Of a stretch of DNA of 64,000 bases, positions 33,928-42,265 are shown piece by piece. The translations under genes were made by a program, and so were the position numbers. Below the pieces are notes generated by a model. It saw only the letters and a program-made list of their open reading frames with translations. It ran no database searches and was not told where the DNA came from. Each line of letters opens with the position of its first letter. The stretch's first letter is position 1. The DNA lies in assembly GCF_030814955.1 (NCBI RefSeq), contig NZ_JAUSWB010000011.1:18460-82459 (forward strand), in the 5' to 3' direction. This DNA comes from Planomicrobium stackebrandtii (GTDB lineage Bacteria; Bacillota; Bacilli; Bacillales_A; Planococcaceae).

Positions 33928-34686
33928 ATGGTGAATCATAAGTTGTCCAAAGAAGAACTCACCTGCTGGAGCGATTGGCAACAACATCGGGATCCGGAAG
34001 CTGGCGAATACTTGGTTGAACAGTATCTTCCTTTGGTCGATTACGTGATTCAACGGTTCATGATCAGTTTGCCTAAAACGGTGGAAAAAGACGATGTCCG
34101 CAGCTACGCTTATGAAGGCTTGCTTGATGCCCTAAGCAAATTCAACATCGAACGGGATTTGAAGTTTGAAACATACGCTTCTTGGCGTATTAAAGGAGCT
34201 ATCATTGACGGATTGCGCACCAGTGATTGGCTTCCCCGCTCAGTCCGGGATAAAGTCAAGAAAATTGAAAAAGCCTATCTTCTGCTGGAGCAGCAGAATA
34301 GCACCTCTGTTTCCGATGAAGATGTCAGTTCATACTTGGGCATTACGAAAGCTGAGCTGAATAAAACAGTTTCTGAAGCAGCCTTATCGACAATGATATC
34401 GATGGACGATGAAAATTTCGAAGAACAAGGAAGGCTCGGAAATTACCATGTCGATTCACCCGAGCGCCACCTGTCAGAGCAGATGACCAAAGAATCGCTG
34501 GTACGCGCCATTGAGCGATTGCCGGAAAAGGAAAAAATCACAGTTTCCCTATGTTATTTCGAAGAAATGAAACTAACCGAAATCGCCGAAATCCTGAGTG
34601 TCAGTGTATCAAGAGTTTCGCAGCTTCACTCAAAAGCCATGCTGCGTTTGCATGCTTCAATATTATCGGTGCACGACAATTATTGA
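33928..34686 (+). CDS. sigD: flagellar sigma factor SigD (FliA, sigma-28)
   Basis: 252 residues from ATG 33928, with GGTGGTGAAG correctly placed; in-frame TTG 33907 and ATG 33913 are less likely. Region 2 (AYEGLLDALSKFNIERDLKFETYASWRIKGAIIDGLR) and region 4 (LTEIAEILSVSVSRVSQLHSKAMLRL) are complete. It would read the TAAA-N15-GCCGATAT promoters at 1098, 4222 and 9277 and is inhibited by FlgM. It lies near the end of the fla operon, so its level should depend on full-length operon transcription. Confidence 0.96.
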   Translation: MVNHKLSKEELTCWSDWQQHRDPEAGEYLVEQYLPLVDYVIQRFMISLPKTVEKDDVRSYAYEGLLDALSKFNIERDLKFETYASWRIKGAIIDGLRTSDWLPRSVRDKVKKIEKAYLLLEQQNSTSVSDEDVSSYLGITKAELNKTVSEAALSTMISMDDENFEEQGRLGNYHVDSPERHLSEQMTKESLVRAIERLPEKEKITVSLCYFEEMKLTEIAEILSVSVSRVSQLHSKAMLRLHASILSVHDNY

Positions 34687-34722
34687 AATGAAAATAATAA
34701 ACAGAGAGCCAGGGTGATAATC

Positions 34723-35154
34723 ATGGAATTGCTATTGGTGGCAATCAGTATTGTCCTGTTGCTAATGAATGTCCTGCTGATGCTAACAGTCAAAAAGCAG
34801 CGAATGGATGAAGGTCCAACTGGAGTCCACGAAAGTATGGCAGAATTCGTGGCGCAGCTTGAAAAAGAAAATGATGAACTTTATGATAAATTAATCGCCT
34901 ATGTAAAAGAAAGTGAAATCCATCTAACGAAAAGAATCGAAAGTTTGGAAGGAAATTTTGCTCCTAGTTCTAAAGAAATAGAAATTCCAGAAGAGGCTTC
35001 TGTGGAGACAAAGAAAATAATTCAGCTCTCAAGGCAGGGGTTTTCTACCAAACAAATTGCCAAAGTGCTCCAAACCGATCATGGTAAAGTGGAGCTCGTA
35101 GTTAAGATGAACCACAAACAACAAGTGAATTTTAAAGAAGACGGGGTGCTGTAA
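34723..35154 (+). CDS. swrB: SwrB-like membrane protein
   Basis: 143 residues from ATG 34723 (AGGGTGA upstream). One N-terminal membrane helix (LLLVAISIVLLLMNVLLMLTV), a coiled coil, and a C-terminal helix-turn-helix-like part (IIQLSRQGFSTKQIAKVLQTDHGKVELVVKM). SwrB in Bacillus subtilis lies at the same place after sigD and promotes assembly of the export apparatus. Similarity is mainly in architecture and position. Confidence 0.78.
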   Translation: MELLLVAISIVLLLMNVLLMLTVKKQRMDEGPTGVHESMAEFVAQLEKENDELYDKLIAYVKESEIHLTKRIESLEGNFAPSSKEIEIPEEASVETKKIIQLSRQGFSTKQIAKVLQTDHGKVELVVKMNHKQQVNFKEDGVL

Positions 35155-35592
35155 TTGCGCATTGATAGTCAGAGCAATATCCAGAATGAACGGTTTTCAG
35201 TACAAGTTGCGGGAAACAAAACGAGTGAAATTTTTTCAAACGCCATGAAAAAATCCCAATCTAAGCTGCAAAATGATTCTTTAAACCAATTAATGGGACG
35301 AGTGGACGAACAAGGACAGAAACTCTCCAATCAACGCACGCTTGAGAATGTATTAAATTATAAGCATGCGGTAAAGCAATTTGTTGGCGAATCTATCCGT
35401 TTTGGCTTGCTTTTATCTGACGAGCAAAGCCAGCATCCAGCCGGGGGAATGAAATCCCAGCAAATCATTAAAGTGATTGATAAAAAAATGATTGAAATTC
35501 AAGATGAAGTATTGAATAATGAAGAAGAAGGAATTGGTACTTTGGATCTAGTCGGAGAAATAAAGGGATTGCTTATCAATTTATATATGTAA
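35155..35592 (+). CDS. YaaR-family (DUF327) protein
   Basis: 145 residues. ENVLNYKHAVKQFVGESIRFG and GTLDLVGEIKGLLINLYM match the YaaR/DUF327 family, helical proteins of unknown function. The start is TTG 35155 immediately after the swrB stop, so translation is coupled. In Bacillus subtilis yaaR is not in the flagellar operon; its place here hints at a motility role, which is inference. Confidence 0.75.
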   Translation: MRIDSQSNIQNERFSVQVAGNKTSEIFSNAMKKSQSKLQNDSLNQLMGRVDEQGQKLSNQRTLENVLNYKHAVKQFVGESIRFGLLLSDEQSQHPAGGMKSQQIIKVIDKKMIEIQDEVLNNEEEGIGTLDLVGEIKGLLINLYM

Positions 35593-35612
35593 AGAAGGAT
35601 GGAGAGGGTGAA

Positions 35613-35963
35613 ATGTCAGAAAATCGTCGTGAGTTTTTTAGGGTTTTTTTCAATCAAGCTTTGAATGGAAAGATTTCAATTTATGGAGGCAATTTTTTCC
35701 CGGTCGACATTTATGATGTCAGCGCCGGAGGGCTAGTGTTTTCTTCTGCACTTGATATCCCTTTGGGGGAAAGCGTGCGTTGCAGCTTTGAAATATTAGA
35801 CAGCGCTTTCTTACTAGAGGGGTCTATTGTCCGGAAAGCAACAGGGGTAGATATAGTGGAATGCGGAGTTGAATTTACTGTAGATCAAGGAACATCTTCA
35901 GAGTTATTCAAGCAACTGAACCACTACCAAATCCGCCAACGAAAAAGTTTTTTATTTGAATAG
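35613..35963 (+). CDS. PilZ-domain c-di-GMP-binding protein
   Basis: 116 residues, a single PilZ domain. The RxxxR motif is R6-EFF-R10, and the DxSxxG motif is D35-V-S37-A-G-G40; both bind c-di-GMP. AGAGGG lies before ATG 35613. As the last gene of the cluster it is probably co-transcribed with the fla operon. It could act as a brake or clutch on the motor, as YcgR-type and related PilZ proteins do, but it lacks a YcgR N-domain. The target is unknown. Confidence 0.87.
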   Translation: MSENRREFFRVFFNQALNGKISIYGGNFFPVDIYDVSAGGLVFSSALDIPLGESVRCSFEILDSAFLLEGSIVRKATGVDIVECGVEFTVDQGTSSELFKQLNHYQIRQRKSFLFE

Positions 35964-35979
35964 ATTCATGACTTCATGA

Positions 35980-36010
35980 AAAGAGCAGACTCCCGGGTCC
36001 GCTCTTTTTT
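35980..36010 (+). terminator. terminator ending the flagellar supercluster
   Basis: AGAGCAGAC and GTCCGCTCT-type arms with a CCGGG centre are followed by a run of seven T. Genes beyond it are unrelated to motility. Confidence 0.8.
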
Positions 36011-36077
36011 TGTTCAGGAGGAATTTCTGGAAGGAAAAGAGAAGTAATAGCCATACGAAAAAAGGGAAGGTGGAAAA

Positions 36078-36851
36078 ATGGAAGCACCGGAAGAAATGCT
36101 TTCCGTATGGCGGCAGTTTGATGATTTTCCGATGGAGACCTTAACGAAAGCTTGGTACTATCAACGGTCAGGTGAACAAAAGCAGCGCAGTGTGGAGCTG
36201 ATGAAACAACACCACGATCAATATGGCATCACCGGCAATTGTTTTGATTTGGCGATTTGGCTGCTGGCAGCGTTTGATGGAGCCGGCATCAAAGCTTACC
36301 CGGTAGGCAGCGGACTCGGAACAGAACAAGCTCATGCAGCGATTATAGCCGAAGACCGGGATGGCCGCAGATTTCTATGTGATTTGGGCGACCAGTGGAT
36401 TCAGCCAATCCTGCTGGATGCAGACCGGCCAGAGTTCCAAGGCGGCAGGCTGTCAGGGTTTTTCCCTGGAGCGGAAGTTCAAGTAAAGCAAACGGATAAA
36501 GGGGTAGAAGTCATTTATTATCGGCCTAACGGCAAACAGTCCAATCAGATCTATGAAATGGAACCTGTTGAACGGGCAGATTTCCTAGAGGCCGCTGAAT
36601 ATTCCCAGCACCATATCCATCCGGAACCGCTGGTGGAAGTTCGGCTGTGGGAAAGTAGCGAAACCGTCCACTGGGAATTCGATAATTGGAAAAGTTTTAT
36701 GAGTACGAGCACAGGGCTCTATCGCGACAGCGCGATTGAAACGCTGGAGGAATGGATAGAACGAATACATGATAAAACGCATTACGACAAAGAGTTTTTG
36801 AAAGAATCACTGGGATTTTACCAGCGGTTGAATCTGGGAAGCAGCGAATGA
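36078..36851 (+). CDS. NAT/transglutaminase-like fold protein
   Basis: 257 residues. A possible Cys-His-Asp triad is visible: C55 in GNCFDLAIWLL, H86 in AHAAII and D102 in LCDLGDQW. This spacing recalls arylamine N-acetyltransferases and transglutaminase-like enzymes. It has no signal peptide. A GGAAGG precedes ATG 36078, and the HAD gene follows 18 bases later. The substrate is unknown and I do not assign a precise enzyme. Confidence 0.55.
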   Translation: MEAPEEMLSVWRQFDDFPMETLTKAWYYQRSGEQKQRSVELMKQHHDQYGITGNCFDLAIWLLAAFDGAGIKAYPVGSGLGTEQAHAAIIAEDRDGRRFLCDLGDQWIQPILLDADRPEFQGGRLSGFFPGAEVQVKQTDKGVEVIYYRPNGKQSNQIYEMEPVERADFLEAAEYSQHHIHPEPLVEVRLWESSETVHWEFDNWKSFMSTSTGLYRDSAIETLEEWIERIHDKTHYDKEFLKESLGFYQRLNLGSSE

Positions 36852-36869
36852 TGGAATAGGAGAATTGGG

Positions 36870-37541
36870 ATGATCAAAGCCGTTATTTTTGATTTGGATG
36901 GGACCTTATTAGATCGGGACAGCTCCTTGGCTGCATTTATAGAGGATCAGTACAATAGGTTAGCTGAACACGTGCAGCATATACCGAAAGATCTTTTCAT
37001 CGACCGGTTTATCGAGTTGGATGCCAAAGGCTATGTCTGGAAAGACCGGGTTTATCAACAGTTAACCAAAGAGTTGGACATTAGAGGGATAGACTGGCAA
37101 ACTTTGCTGGCTGACTACGTATCCAACTTTAAGTATCATTGTGTACCGTTTTCGGATATAGGTAGCATGCTCGAGAACCTGTCCCAGCAAACTCTCCGCT
37201 TAGGGATGATCACTAACGGCAGAGGGCAATTTCAGCTGGATAATATTCAGGCTTTGGGAATCGAAGGCTATTTTGAAGAAATTCTTATTTCTGAATGGGA
37301 AGGATTGGCTAAACCGGATGCTGCTATTTTTCTAAAAGCACTGGCAAGCTTGGGCGTGTCACCGGGCGAGGCAGTTTATGTCGGAGATCATCCGAAGAAT
37401 GATATTGAGGCTGCAAAAGCAGTTGGCATGAAAGCCATCTGGAAAAAAGATTATCACTGGAGCTGCCTGGAGGCTGATGGAGAAATTGACGGCTTACACG
37501 AAGTCACTGGGTGGATAGAGCGCTTAAACGCAGAGCCGTAA
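36870..37541 (+). CDS. HAD-superfamily hydrolase (probable phosphatase)
   Basis: 223 residues. Motif I DLDGTLLDR near the N-terminus, motif II ITNG, motif III Lys in LAKPD, and motif IV GDHPKNDIEAA are all intact. The cap is helical (subfamily IA), typical of phosphoglycolate-like or nucleotide phosphatases. It follows the NAT-like gene closely. Substrate not predictable. Confidence 0.85.
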   Translation: MIKAVIFDLDGTLLDRDSSLAAFIEDQYNRLAEHVQHIPKDLFIDRFIELDAKGYVWKDRVYQQLTKELDIRGIDWQTLLADYVSNFKYHCVPFSDIGSMLENLSQQTLRLGMITNGRGQFQLDNIQALGIEGYFEEILISEWEGLAKPDAAIFLKALASLGVSPGEAVYVGDHPKNDIEAAKAVGMKAIWKKDYHWSCLEADGEIDGLHEVTGWIERLNAEP

Positions 37542-37575
37542 TGCGCTAAAGGGAGAAAAGGGCAGGTGAAGGAGC

Positions 37576-38040
37576 ATGGAACTTAAAACGCAATTGCAGT
37601 TTGAACTTACCGAATTTCTGGGCGAACGAGAAACGGATCGCATGCCGGCTATCGGAAACTATGATTATTGGCTCCTGCTGATGGAATATTTCCTGGCTAA
37701 ATCTGATCTTTTTGAAATTCATTGCTTTGATGAAGAAACGGAAACAATTGAAGATCTCACATCCCACTTGCCTGGGTTATTCGATACCAGCGAAAAGCAG
37801 GGCATGACGATTTTTTCCGGTCTTCTGACGCTGGATATCGCTGAATTCCTGATGACCCAACACGTCAGCAGAAAGAAAAAGCTCAAGTGGTTTTCAGTTT
37901 TCCTGAGCAAAGGAGAGCAGCACATTTTCTCCTCGGAGCATTGGGGCACTGAATTTTTCGTTCCGGACATTACGGAAGAAGACCTGCTGTTTATCAAGCA
38001 CGTGGCGCCAGATGATGCCCGCTTTAATCAATATACGTAG
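37576..38040 (+). CDS. hypothetical protein
   Basis: 154 residues, acidic, with no signal peptide or membrane helix. I do not recognise a family. It starts at ATG 37576 with GGTGAAGGAG just upstream and follows the HAD gene on the same strand. Codon use resembles its neighbours, so it is probably real. Confidence 0.65.
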   Translation: MELKTQLQFELTEFLGERETDRMPAIGNYDYWLLLMEYFLAKSDLFEIHCFDEETETIEDLTSHLPGLFDTSEKQGMTIFSGLLTLDIAEFLMTQHVSRKKKLKWFSVFLSKGEQHIFSSEHWGTEFFVPDITEEDLLFIKHVAPDDARFNQYT

Positions 38041-38069
38041 TTGAAAGAAACTTTATTGGGATGAACAGA

Positions 38070-38098
38070 AGCCAGCAGGAGGATCGGCTGGTTTTTTG
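38070..38098 (+). terminator. intrinsic terminator
   Basis: GCCAGC and GGCTGG arms followed by TTTTTT, between the hypothetical gene and the Nudix gene. Confidence 0.65.
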
Positions 38099-38126
38099 CT
38101 AGGCTAAAAGAAAAAGGGGCATGAAA

Positions 38127-38762
38127 ATGGAGACTGAGAAACTTTGCATTTACGATGAACAGGGAACGCCTAAGGGCATCGCTGACCGCCAAACTGTCCA
38201 TGAAAAAGGCTATTGGCATGAAACTTTCCATTGCTGGGTTGCGGGACGGCAGGGCAGCAGAAATGTTGTCTATCTGCAGCTGCGGAGTGATGGAAAGAAA
38301 GATTTTCCGGGGCTGTTCGATATCACGGCAGCGGGCCATTTATTAGCGGACGAAACAGTCGAAGATGGGATCCGGGAAGTTCAAGAAGAGCTCGGAATTG
38401 GAGTGGCATTTGAAGAACTGACTCCGATGGGGATCATTAAGGATCAAATAGCGTTGTCCGGTTTTATCGATAATGAGCGCTGCCACTGTTTTTTATATAA
38501 GGATTTGGAGAACATTGACCTTAGGTTTGAGTTGCAGCTGGAAGAAGTGTCCGGCATGGCAAAGGTTGACTTTGAGGCACTAGCGGCATTATTTACGGGA
38601 ACAAAAGAAAAAGTGAACGTTGAAGGCTTTGAGATAACTCTGGACGGCAGAAAGAAGTTTTTTGAAAGGGCAATTGGTTTAAAAGACTTGGTGCCGCACA
38701 GTGCCGGTTATTTAGAAAAAGTTGTAGAGTCGATTGGGCAGGAGTTAAGAGAGTTAGCATGA
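38127..38762 (+). CDS. Nudix hydrolase (isopentenyl-diphosphate isomerase-like subgroup)
   Basis: 211 residues from ATG 38127; ATG 38121 is too near the AAAAGGGG site. The Nudix box is seen at GHLLADETVEDGIREVQEEL followed by GI, which fits GX5EX7REUXEEXGU. N-terminal text (DEQGTPKGIADRQTVHEKGYWHETFHCW) is like the IDI/YfcD-type Nudix proteins. It hydrolyses some nucleoside-diphosphate-linked compound; the substrate is unknown. Confidence 0.85.
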   Translation: METEKLCIYDEQGTPKGIADRQTVHEKGYWHETFHCWVAGRQGSRNVVYLQLRSDGKKDFPGLFDITAAGHLLADETVEDGIREVQEELGIGVAFEELTPMGIIKDQIALSGFIDNERCHCFLYKDLENIDLRFELQLEEVSGMAKVDFEALAALFTGTKEKVNVEGFEITLDGRKKFFERAIGLKDLVPHSAGYLEKVVESIGQELRELA

Positions 38763-38770
38763 TTCTGCGT

Positions 38771-38811
38771 AAAAACGGCATTGCCCGGAGAAGGGGCATC
38801 GCCGTTTTTTG
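38771..38811. terminator. intrinsic terminator (possibly bidirectional)
   Basis: AAAAACGGC and GCCGTTTTTT arms around a GC-rich loop lie between the Nudix gene (plus) and the DUF3899-like gene (minus), which converge. Confidence 0.8.
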
Positions 38812-38826
38812 TCGGTTTTAATTTTT

Positions 38827-39198
38827 CTAATTCAAATAATACAAGATAGAGGAAATCAGCAAACTGCCAATGCAAAAAAACAATCCAACCTGAAGAAACG
38901 ATTTTCTGTTTGGGAATTCTTTTCGATAATCTACCGAATCAGAAGTGCGTTTTTCACTTTCCCGAATCAAACCATCTTTTTTATTTATTTTTGCAAAAAA
39001 GTTTTGAGTGCTTTTGATAAAAGCTGTGAAAAACTGGCCTTCGATCAATACCATGGCAAAATAGGCCATAATCAGCAAAAGCCCAATCAAAAATACAGCA
39101 TCAAACCATGTTGCGAAGGACCACTCCTTGTATAGGAAGAAAGGCAAAATAAACGAGCTGCCTAATGAAATCGACAATAAAGTATTTCTGAAATTCAT
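38827..39198 (-). CDS. DUF3899-like membrane protein
   Basis: 123 residues from the ATG at 39196-39198, with GGAAAGGA upstream. Three hydrophobic segments (about 5-22, 30-52, 98-122) frame a basic middle with RESEKRTSD. The FDAVFLIGLLLIMAYFAMVLIEGQFF stretch resembles DUF3899 proteins. Function unknown. Confidence 0.6.
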   Translation of the reverse strand: MNFRNTLLSISLGSSFILPFFLYKEWSFATWFDAVFLIGLLLIMAYFAMVLIEGQFFTAFIKSTQNFFAKINKKDGLIRESEKRTSDSVDYRKEFPNRKSFLQVGLFFCIGSLLISSILYYLN

Positions 39199-39270
39199 GA
39201 AAATCGATCCTTTCCATATGTATTTCAAGGTTACCATGAAATATATATGTTTGAAAATTTAAACATCTTG

Positions 39271-39299
39271 TTGCCAATTTTTACAATAAGAATTATGAT
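39271..39299 (+). promoter_or_regulatory. sigma-A-type promoter of oppA
   Basis: TTGCCA (39271-39276), 17 bases, TATGAT (39294-39299), about 36 bases before the oppA start. Confidence 0.65.
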
Positions 39300-39334
39300 A
39301 AGAGAGAATAATCAAAAAAATTGGGGGTAGGAAA

Positions 39335-40978
39335 ATGGGGAGAAAGAGAAGTACGCAGATTTTAATGATTATGATCGCATTTATTTTATTTTTATCAGGA
39401 TGTAACTTTAATTCTACGGAAAGCTCGAGCGAAGAAACCACCGAGACAGAAGGGGAAGCTGGACAAGTATTAAACATTTCAGCCACAGCTGATATCCCTA
39501 CTTTAGACTCGACAAAAGCTCATGACGGCATTGCCTTTACGGTATTGAACAACGTCAACGAAGGGCTTTACCGCCAAGATGAAAACAATGAGCCAATTGA
39601 AGCTTTAGTAACAGAGCATACAGAAAGTGAAGACCAGATTGTCCACACGTTTACATTGCGCGATTCCAACTGGAGTAATGGAGATCCGGTTACGGCACAG
39701 GATTTTGAGTATGCCTGGAAGCGCGTCATGAAAGATGTGAGCCCATATAATTTCATGTTTGTTACAGCGGGCATCAAAAACGCTGAAGCGATCATGAACG
39801 AAGAAATGGATGCAGAAGACCTGGGTGTTAAAGCAATCGATGAAAAAACACTGGAAGTTACGCTGGAAGCAGCAAACCCATTGTTCCAGTCATTGCTGAC
39901 ATTCCCGACTTTCCTTCCTCAAAACCAGAAGTTTGTTGAAGAGCAAGGCGACCAGTATGCGCTGGAAGCAGAGAACATCCTATTCAACGGACCATTCACA
40001 TTGGTTGACTGGACGCACGAACAAGGATGGAAATACGAGAAGAACGAAGATTACTGGGATGCGGAATCTGTTCAACTGGATGCGATCAATGCCTATGTAG
40101 TCAAAGATCCGGCAGCGGGCATCAATTTGTATGAAACAAACAAAGTGGACCGTATTGTTTTAAGTTCAGAGGCTGTTGACCAGAATAAAGACGATGAAAA
40201 CTTTGAAACAATTTTAGAGCCGGAAATTATTTTCCTTCGCTTTAACCATAACCATCCGGTATTGGGCAATAAAAATATTCGTCAGGCAGTCAACATGGCA
40301 ATCGACAAAGAAAGTTTAACGGATGTTATTTTGAAGAACGGTTCTACAGCATTAAACGGTGTGGTTCCGAAAGGATTCTTCAACTCGCCATCAGGTGAAG
40401 ATTTCCGTGACTTGAACGGAGACTTTAACACAGGCACAGTGGAAGAAGCACAGGCGCTTTGGGAAACAGGCTTGGAAGAAACCGGAGCAACAGAAGTAAC
40501 AGTCTCCATTAACATCGCAGATTCTGAAGACCATAAAAAAGTGGCCGAGTATATTCAGGCGCAATTGGAAGACAACCTTCCAGGATTCAAATTGGATATT
40601 AAAGCAGTTCCTTTCGCTCAGCGTCTGGAAATTGAAAAAGCGATCGATTACGATTTGTCTCTATCTTCATGGGGACCGGATTACAGCGATCCGATGACTT
40701 ATTTGGATATGTGGCTGGAAGGCGGATCAGCTAACCGCATGGATTACTCGAATGCCGAATTGGAAGAATTGGTAGCATCAGCTCGAACTGAAACAGATCT
40801 TGAAGCTCGCTATCAAATGCTGCTGGACATTGAGAAAATCCTGCTGGAAGAAGATGCAGCCATCGTACCGCTTTACCAGGAGGGCGCAGCAGTCTTAATG
40901 AGAAGCAAAATTAAAGATCTATTGGTGCACCCAACAGGAGCTTCATTCTCCTATAAATGGGTGACAATCGAAGAATAG
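39335..40978 (+). CDS. oppA: oligopeptide ABC transporter substrate-binding lipoprotein OppA
   Basis: 547 residues. A lipoprotein signal ends in LSGC, with Cys23 as the lipid anchor. The SBP family 5 core contains TLDSTKAHDGIAFTVLNNVNEGLYRQ, WSNGDPVTAQDFEYAWKRVM, and NIRQAVNMAIDKESLTDVIL. It captures peptides on the outer face of the membrane for OppB/OppC/OppD encoded downstream. A terminator and a repeat element separate it from oppB, probably allowing high oppA expression relative to the rest. Confidence 0.93.
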   Translation: MGRKRSTQILMIMIAFILFLSGCNFNSTESSSEETTETEGEAGQVLNISATADIPTLDSTKAHDGIAFTVLNNVNEGLYRQDENNEPIEALVTEHTESEDQIVHTFTLRDSNWSNGDPVTAQDFEYAWKRVMKDVSPYNFMFVTAGIKNAEAIMNEEMDAEDLGVKAIDEKTLEVTLEAANPLFQSLLTFPTFLPQNQKFVEEQGDQYALEAENILFNGPFTLVDWTHEQGWKYEKNEDYWDAESVQLDAINAYVVKDPAAGINLYETNKVDRIVLSSEAVDQNKDDENFETILEPEIIFLRFNHNHPVLGNKNIRQAVNMAIDKESLTDVILKNGSTALNGVVPKGFFNSPSGEDFRDLNGDFNTGTVEEAQALWETGLEETGATEVTVSINIADSEDHKKVAEYIQAQLEDNLPGFKLDIKAVPFAQRLEIEKAIDYDLSLSSWGPDYSDPMTYLDMWLEGGSANRMDYSNAELEELVASARTETDLEARYQMLLDIEKILLEEDAAIVPLYQEGAAVLMRSKIKDLLVHPTGASFSYKWVTIEE

Positions 40979-41000
40979 AAGACAGGTTTACAGCTTATAG

Positions 41001-41041
41001 ATACGAGGGTGTAGCCGGTTCCCGGATGCCCTCGTATTTTT
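41001..41041 (+). terminator. terminator between oppA and oppB
   Basis: ATACGAGGG and CCCTCGTAT arms followed by a T run, 22 bases after the oppA stop. It likely uncouples much of oppA transcription from oppBCD. Confidence 0.8.
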
Positions 41042-41045
41042 GATA

Positions 41046-41307
41046 GCTTGCGCTTTTCTTATTGGCCAGACTCCAGCGCCCAGCTCTTCGGGTCATAAGC
41101 CAACCCGTTGTCCAGTTGCAGTGCCTAGCTCTTCGGGATGTAAGCCAATCTGGCTGTGCGGCTGAAAACACGCCGCTTCGCCAGATCGTCTTACACCTGT
41201 CAGAGCTGAACAGGCACTTTCACTTTTCGTGTTGTGCGGCTGAAAATACGCCACTTCGCTGGTCTGTCTTATGCCCGTCAGAGCTACACGGGCGCTTGCG
41301 CTTTTCT
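41046..41307. repeat. dispersed intergenic repeat element, compound copy
   Basis: The stretch is flanked by direct repeats GCTTGCGCTTTTCT (41046-41059 and 41294-41307). Inside are two diverged copies of a unit containing TGTGCGGCTGAAAA followed by ACGCC-CTTCGC (41155 and 41234) and repeated CAGCTCTTCGGG/TAAGCCAA text. The same unit occurs at 62746-62884. No gene is supported here. It resembles non-coding repeats spread through Planococcaceae and related Bacillales genomes. Confidence 0.75.
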
Positions 41308-41335
41308 CATCACCCTACAGAACTGAGGTGTTCGC

Positions 41336-42265
41336 ATGAAACGTTATTTATTGCAGCGGATCGGCTTTATGCTTATTACGCTTTTCATTATTGTAACAGC
41401 GACTTTTTTCCTGATGCAGCTGCTGCCGGGGACGCCGTTTACTAACCCGGAAAAATTGACCGAAAGCCAGCTGGCAATCTTGAATGCCAAATACGGACTG
41501 GATCAGCCAGTCGCCATCCAATACATACAGTATATTGGCAATTTGGTGCAGGGTGATTTGGGTTATTCGTTCCAACATGAAGGCCGTACCGTCACAAGCA
41601 TGATCAGCGACCGGATCGGTCCATCTGCATTCATCGGGCTGCAGGCTTTGGTTATCGGGGCAATTATCGGTCTTGTTTTGGGGATCGTTTCTGCCCTAAG
41701 GCACAATTCGATCTTAGATTACGGCTCTGTGACTTTGGCCGTTTTAGGGATGTCGATTCCGTCATTTGTCTTTGCGGCATTGCTCCAATATTATGTTGGC
41801 GTGAAGTTGGAATGGCTGCCTGTCGCTTTATGGGAAGGCTATTCCAGTACGCTGTTGCCGTCCATCGCCCTGTCAGTGACAGTGACGGCTACAGTTGCCC
41901 GCTTTATCCGCAGTGAAATGCTCGAAGTGATCGGCCAGGATTATATCATCACGGCCAGAGCAAAGGGGCTGAAAGAAAACCAGGTCATCGTCAAGCACGT
42001 CATCCGCAATGCGCTGATCCCGGTTGTCACTATGCTTGGGCCGCTCGCTGTATCTATTATGACCGGAACTTTGGTTATCGAAAAAATATTTGCGGTACCG
42101 GGACTTGGTGAGCAATTCACATTATCAATTCTTGTATTGGATTACAGTGTCATCATGGGAATTACCATTTTCTACAGTGCCTTGTTCATTTTAGTGGTAT
42201 TTGTTGTAGATATTATCTACAGCTTCCTGGATCCACGCATTAATTATAAGGGGGAATCAGCATGA
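41336..42265 (+). CDS. oppB: oligopeptide ABC transporter permease OppB
   Basis: 309 residues, six membrane helices. MKRYLLQRIGFMLITLFIIVTATFFLMQLLPGTPF is the OppB/DppB N-terminus, and ITARAKGLKENQVIVKHVIRNALIP is the EAA loop that contacts the ATPase. Start ATG 41336 with GAGGTG upstream. Its stop overlaps oppC (ATGA). Confidence 0.95.
   Translation: MKRYLLQRIGFMLITLFIIVTATFFLMQLLPGTPFTNPEKLTESQLAILNAKYGLDQPVAIQYIQYIGNLVQGDLGYSFQHEGRTVTSMISDRIGPSAFIGLQALVIGAIIGLVLGIVSALRHNSILDYGSVTLAVLGMSIPSFVFAALLQYYVGVKLEWLPVALWEGYSSTLLPSIALSVTVTATVARFIRSEMLEVIGQDYIITARAKGLKENQVIVKHVIRNALIPVVTMLGPLAVSIMTGTLVIEKIFAVPGLGEQFTLSILVLDYSVIMGITIFYSALFILVVFVVDIIYSFLDPRINYKGESA

Noticed and set aside
41062..41445. 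Open frame of 127 codons before oppB
   Set aside because: It lies in the dispersed repeat and runs into oppB in another frame; repeated text and no ribosome site.
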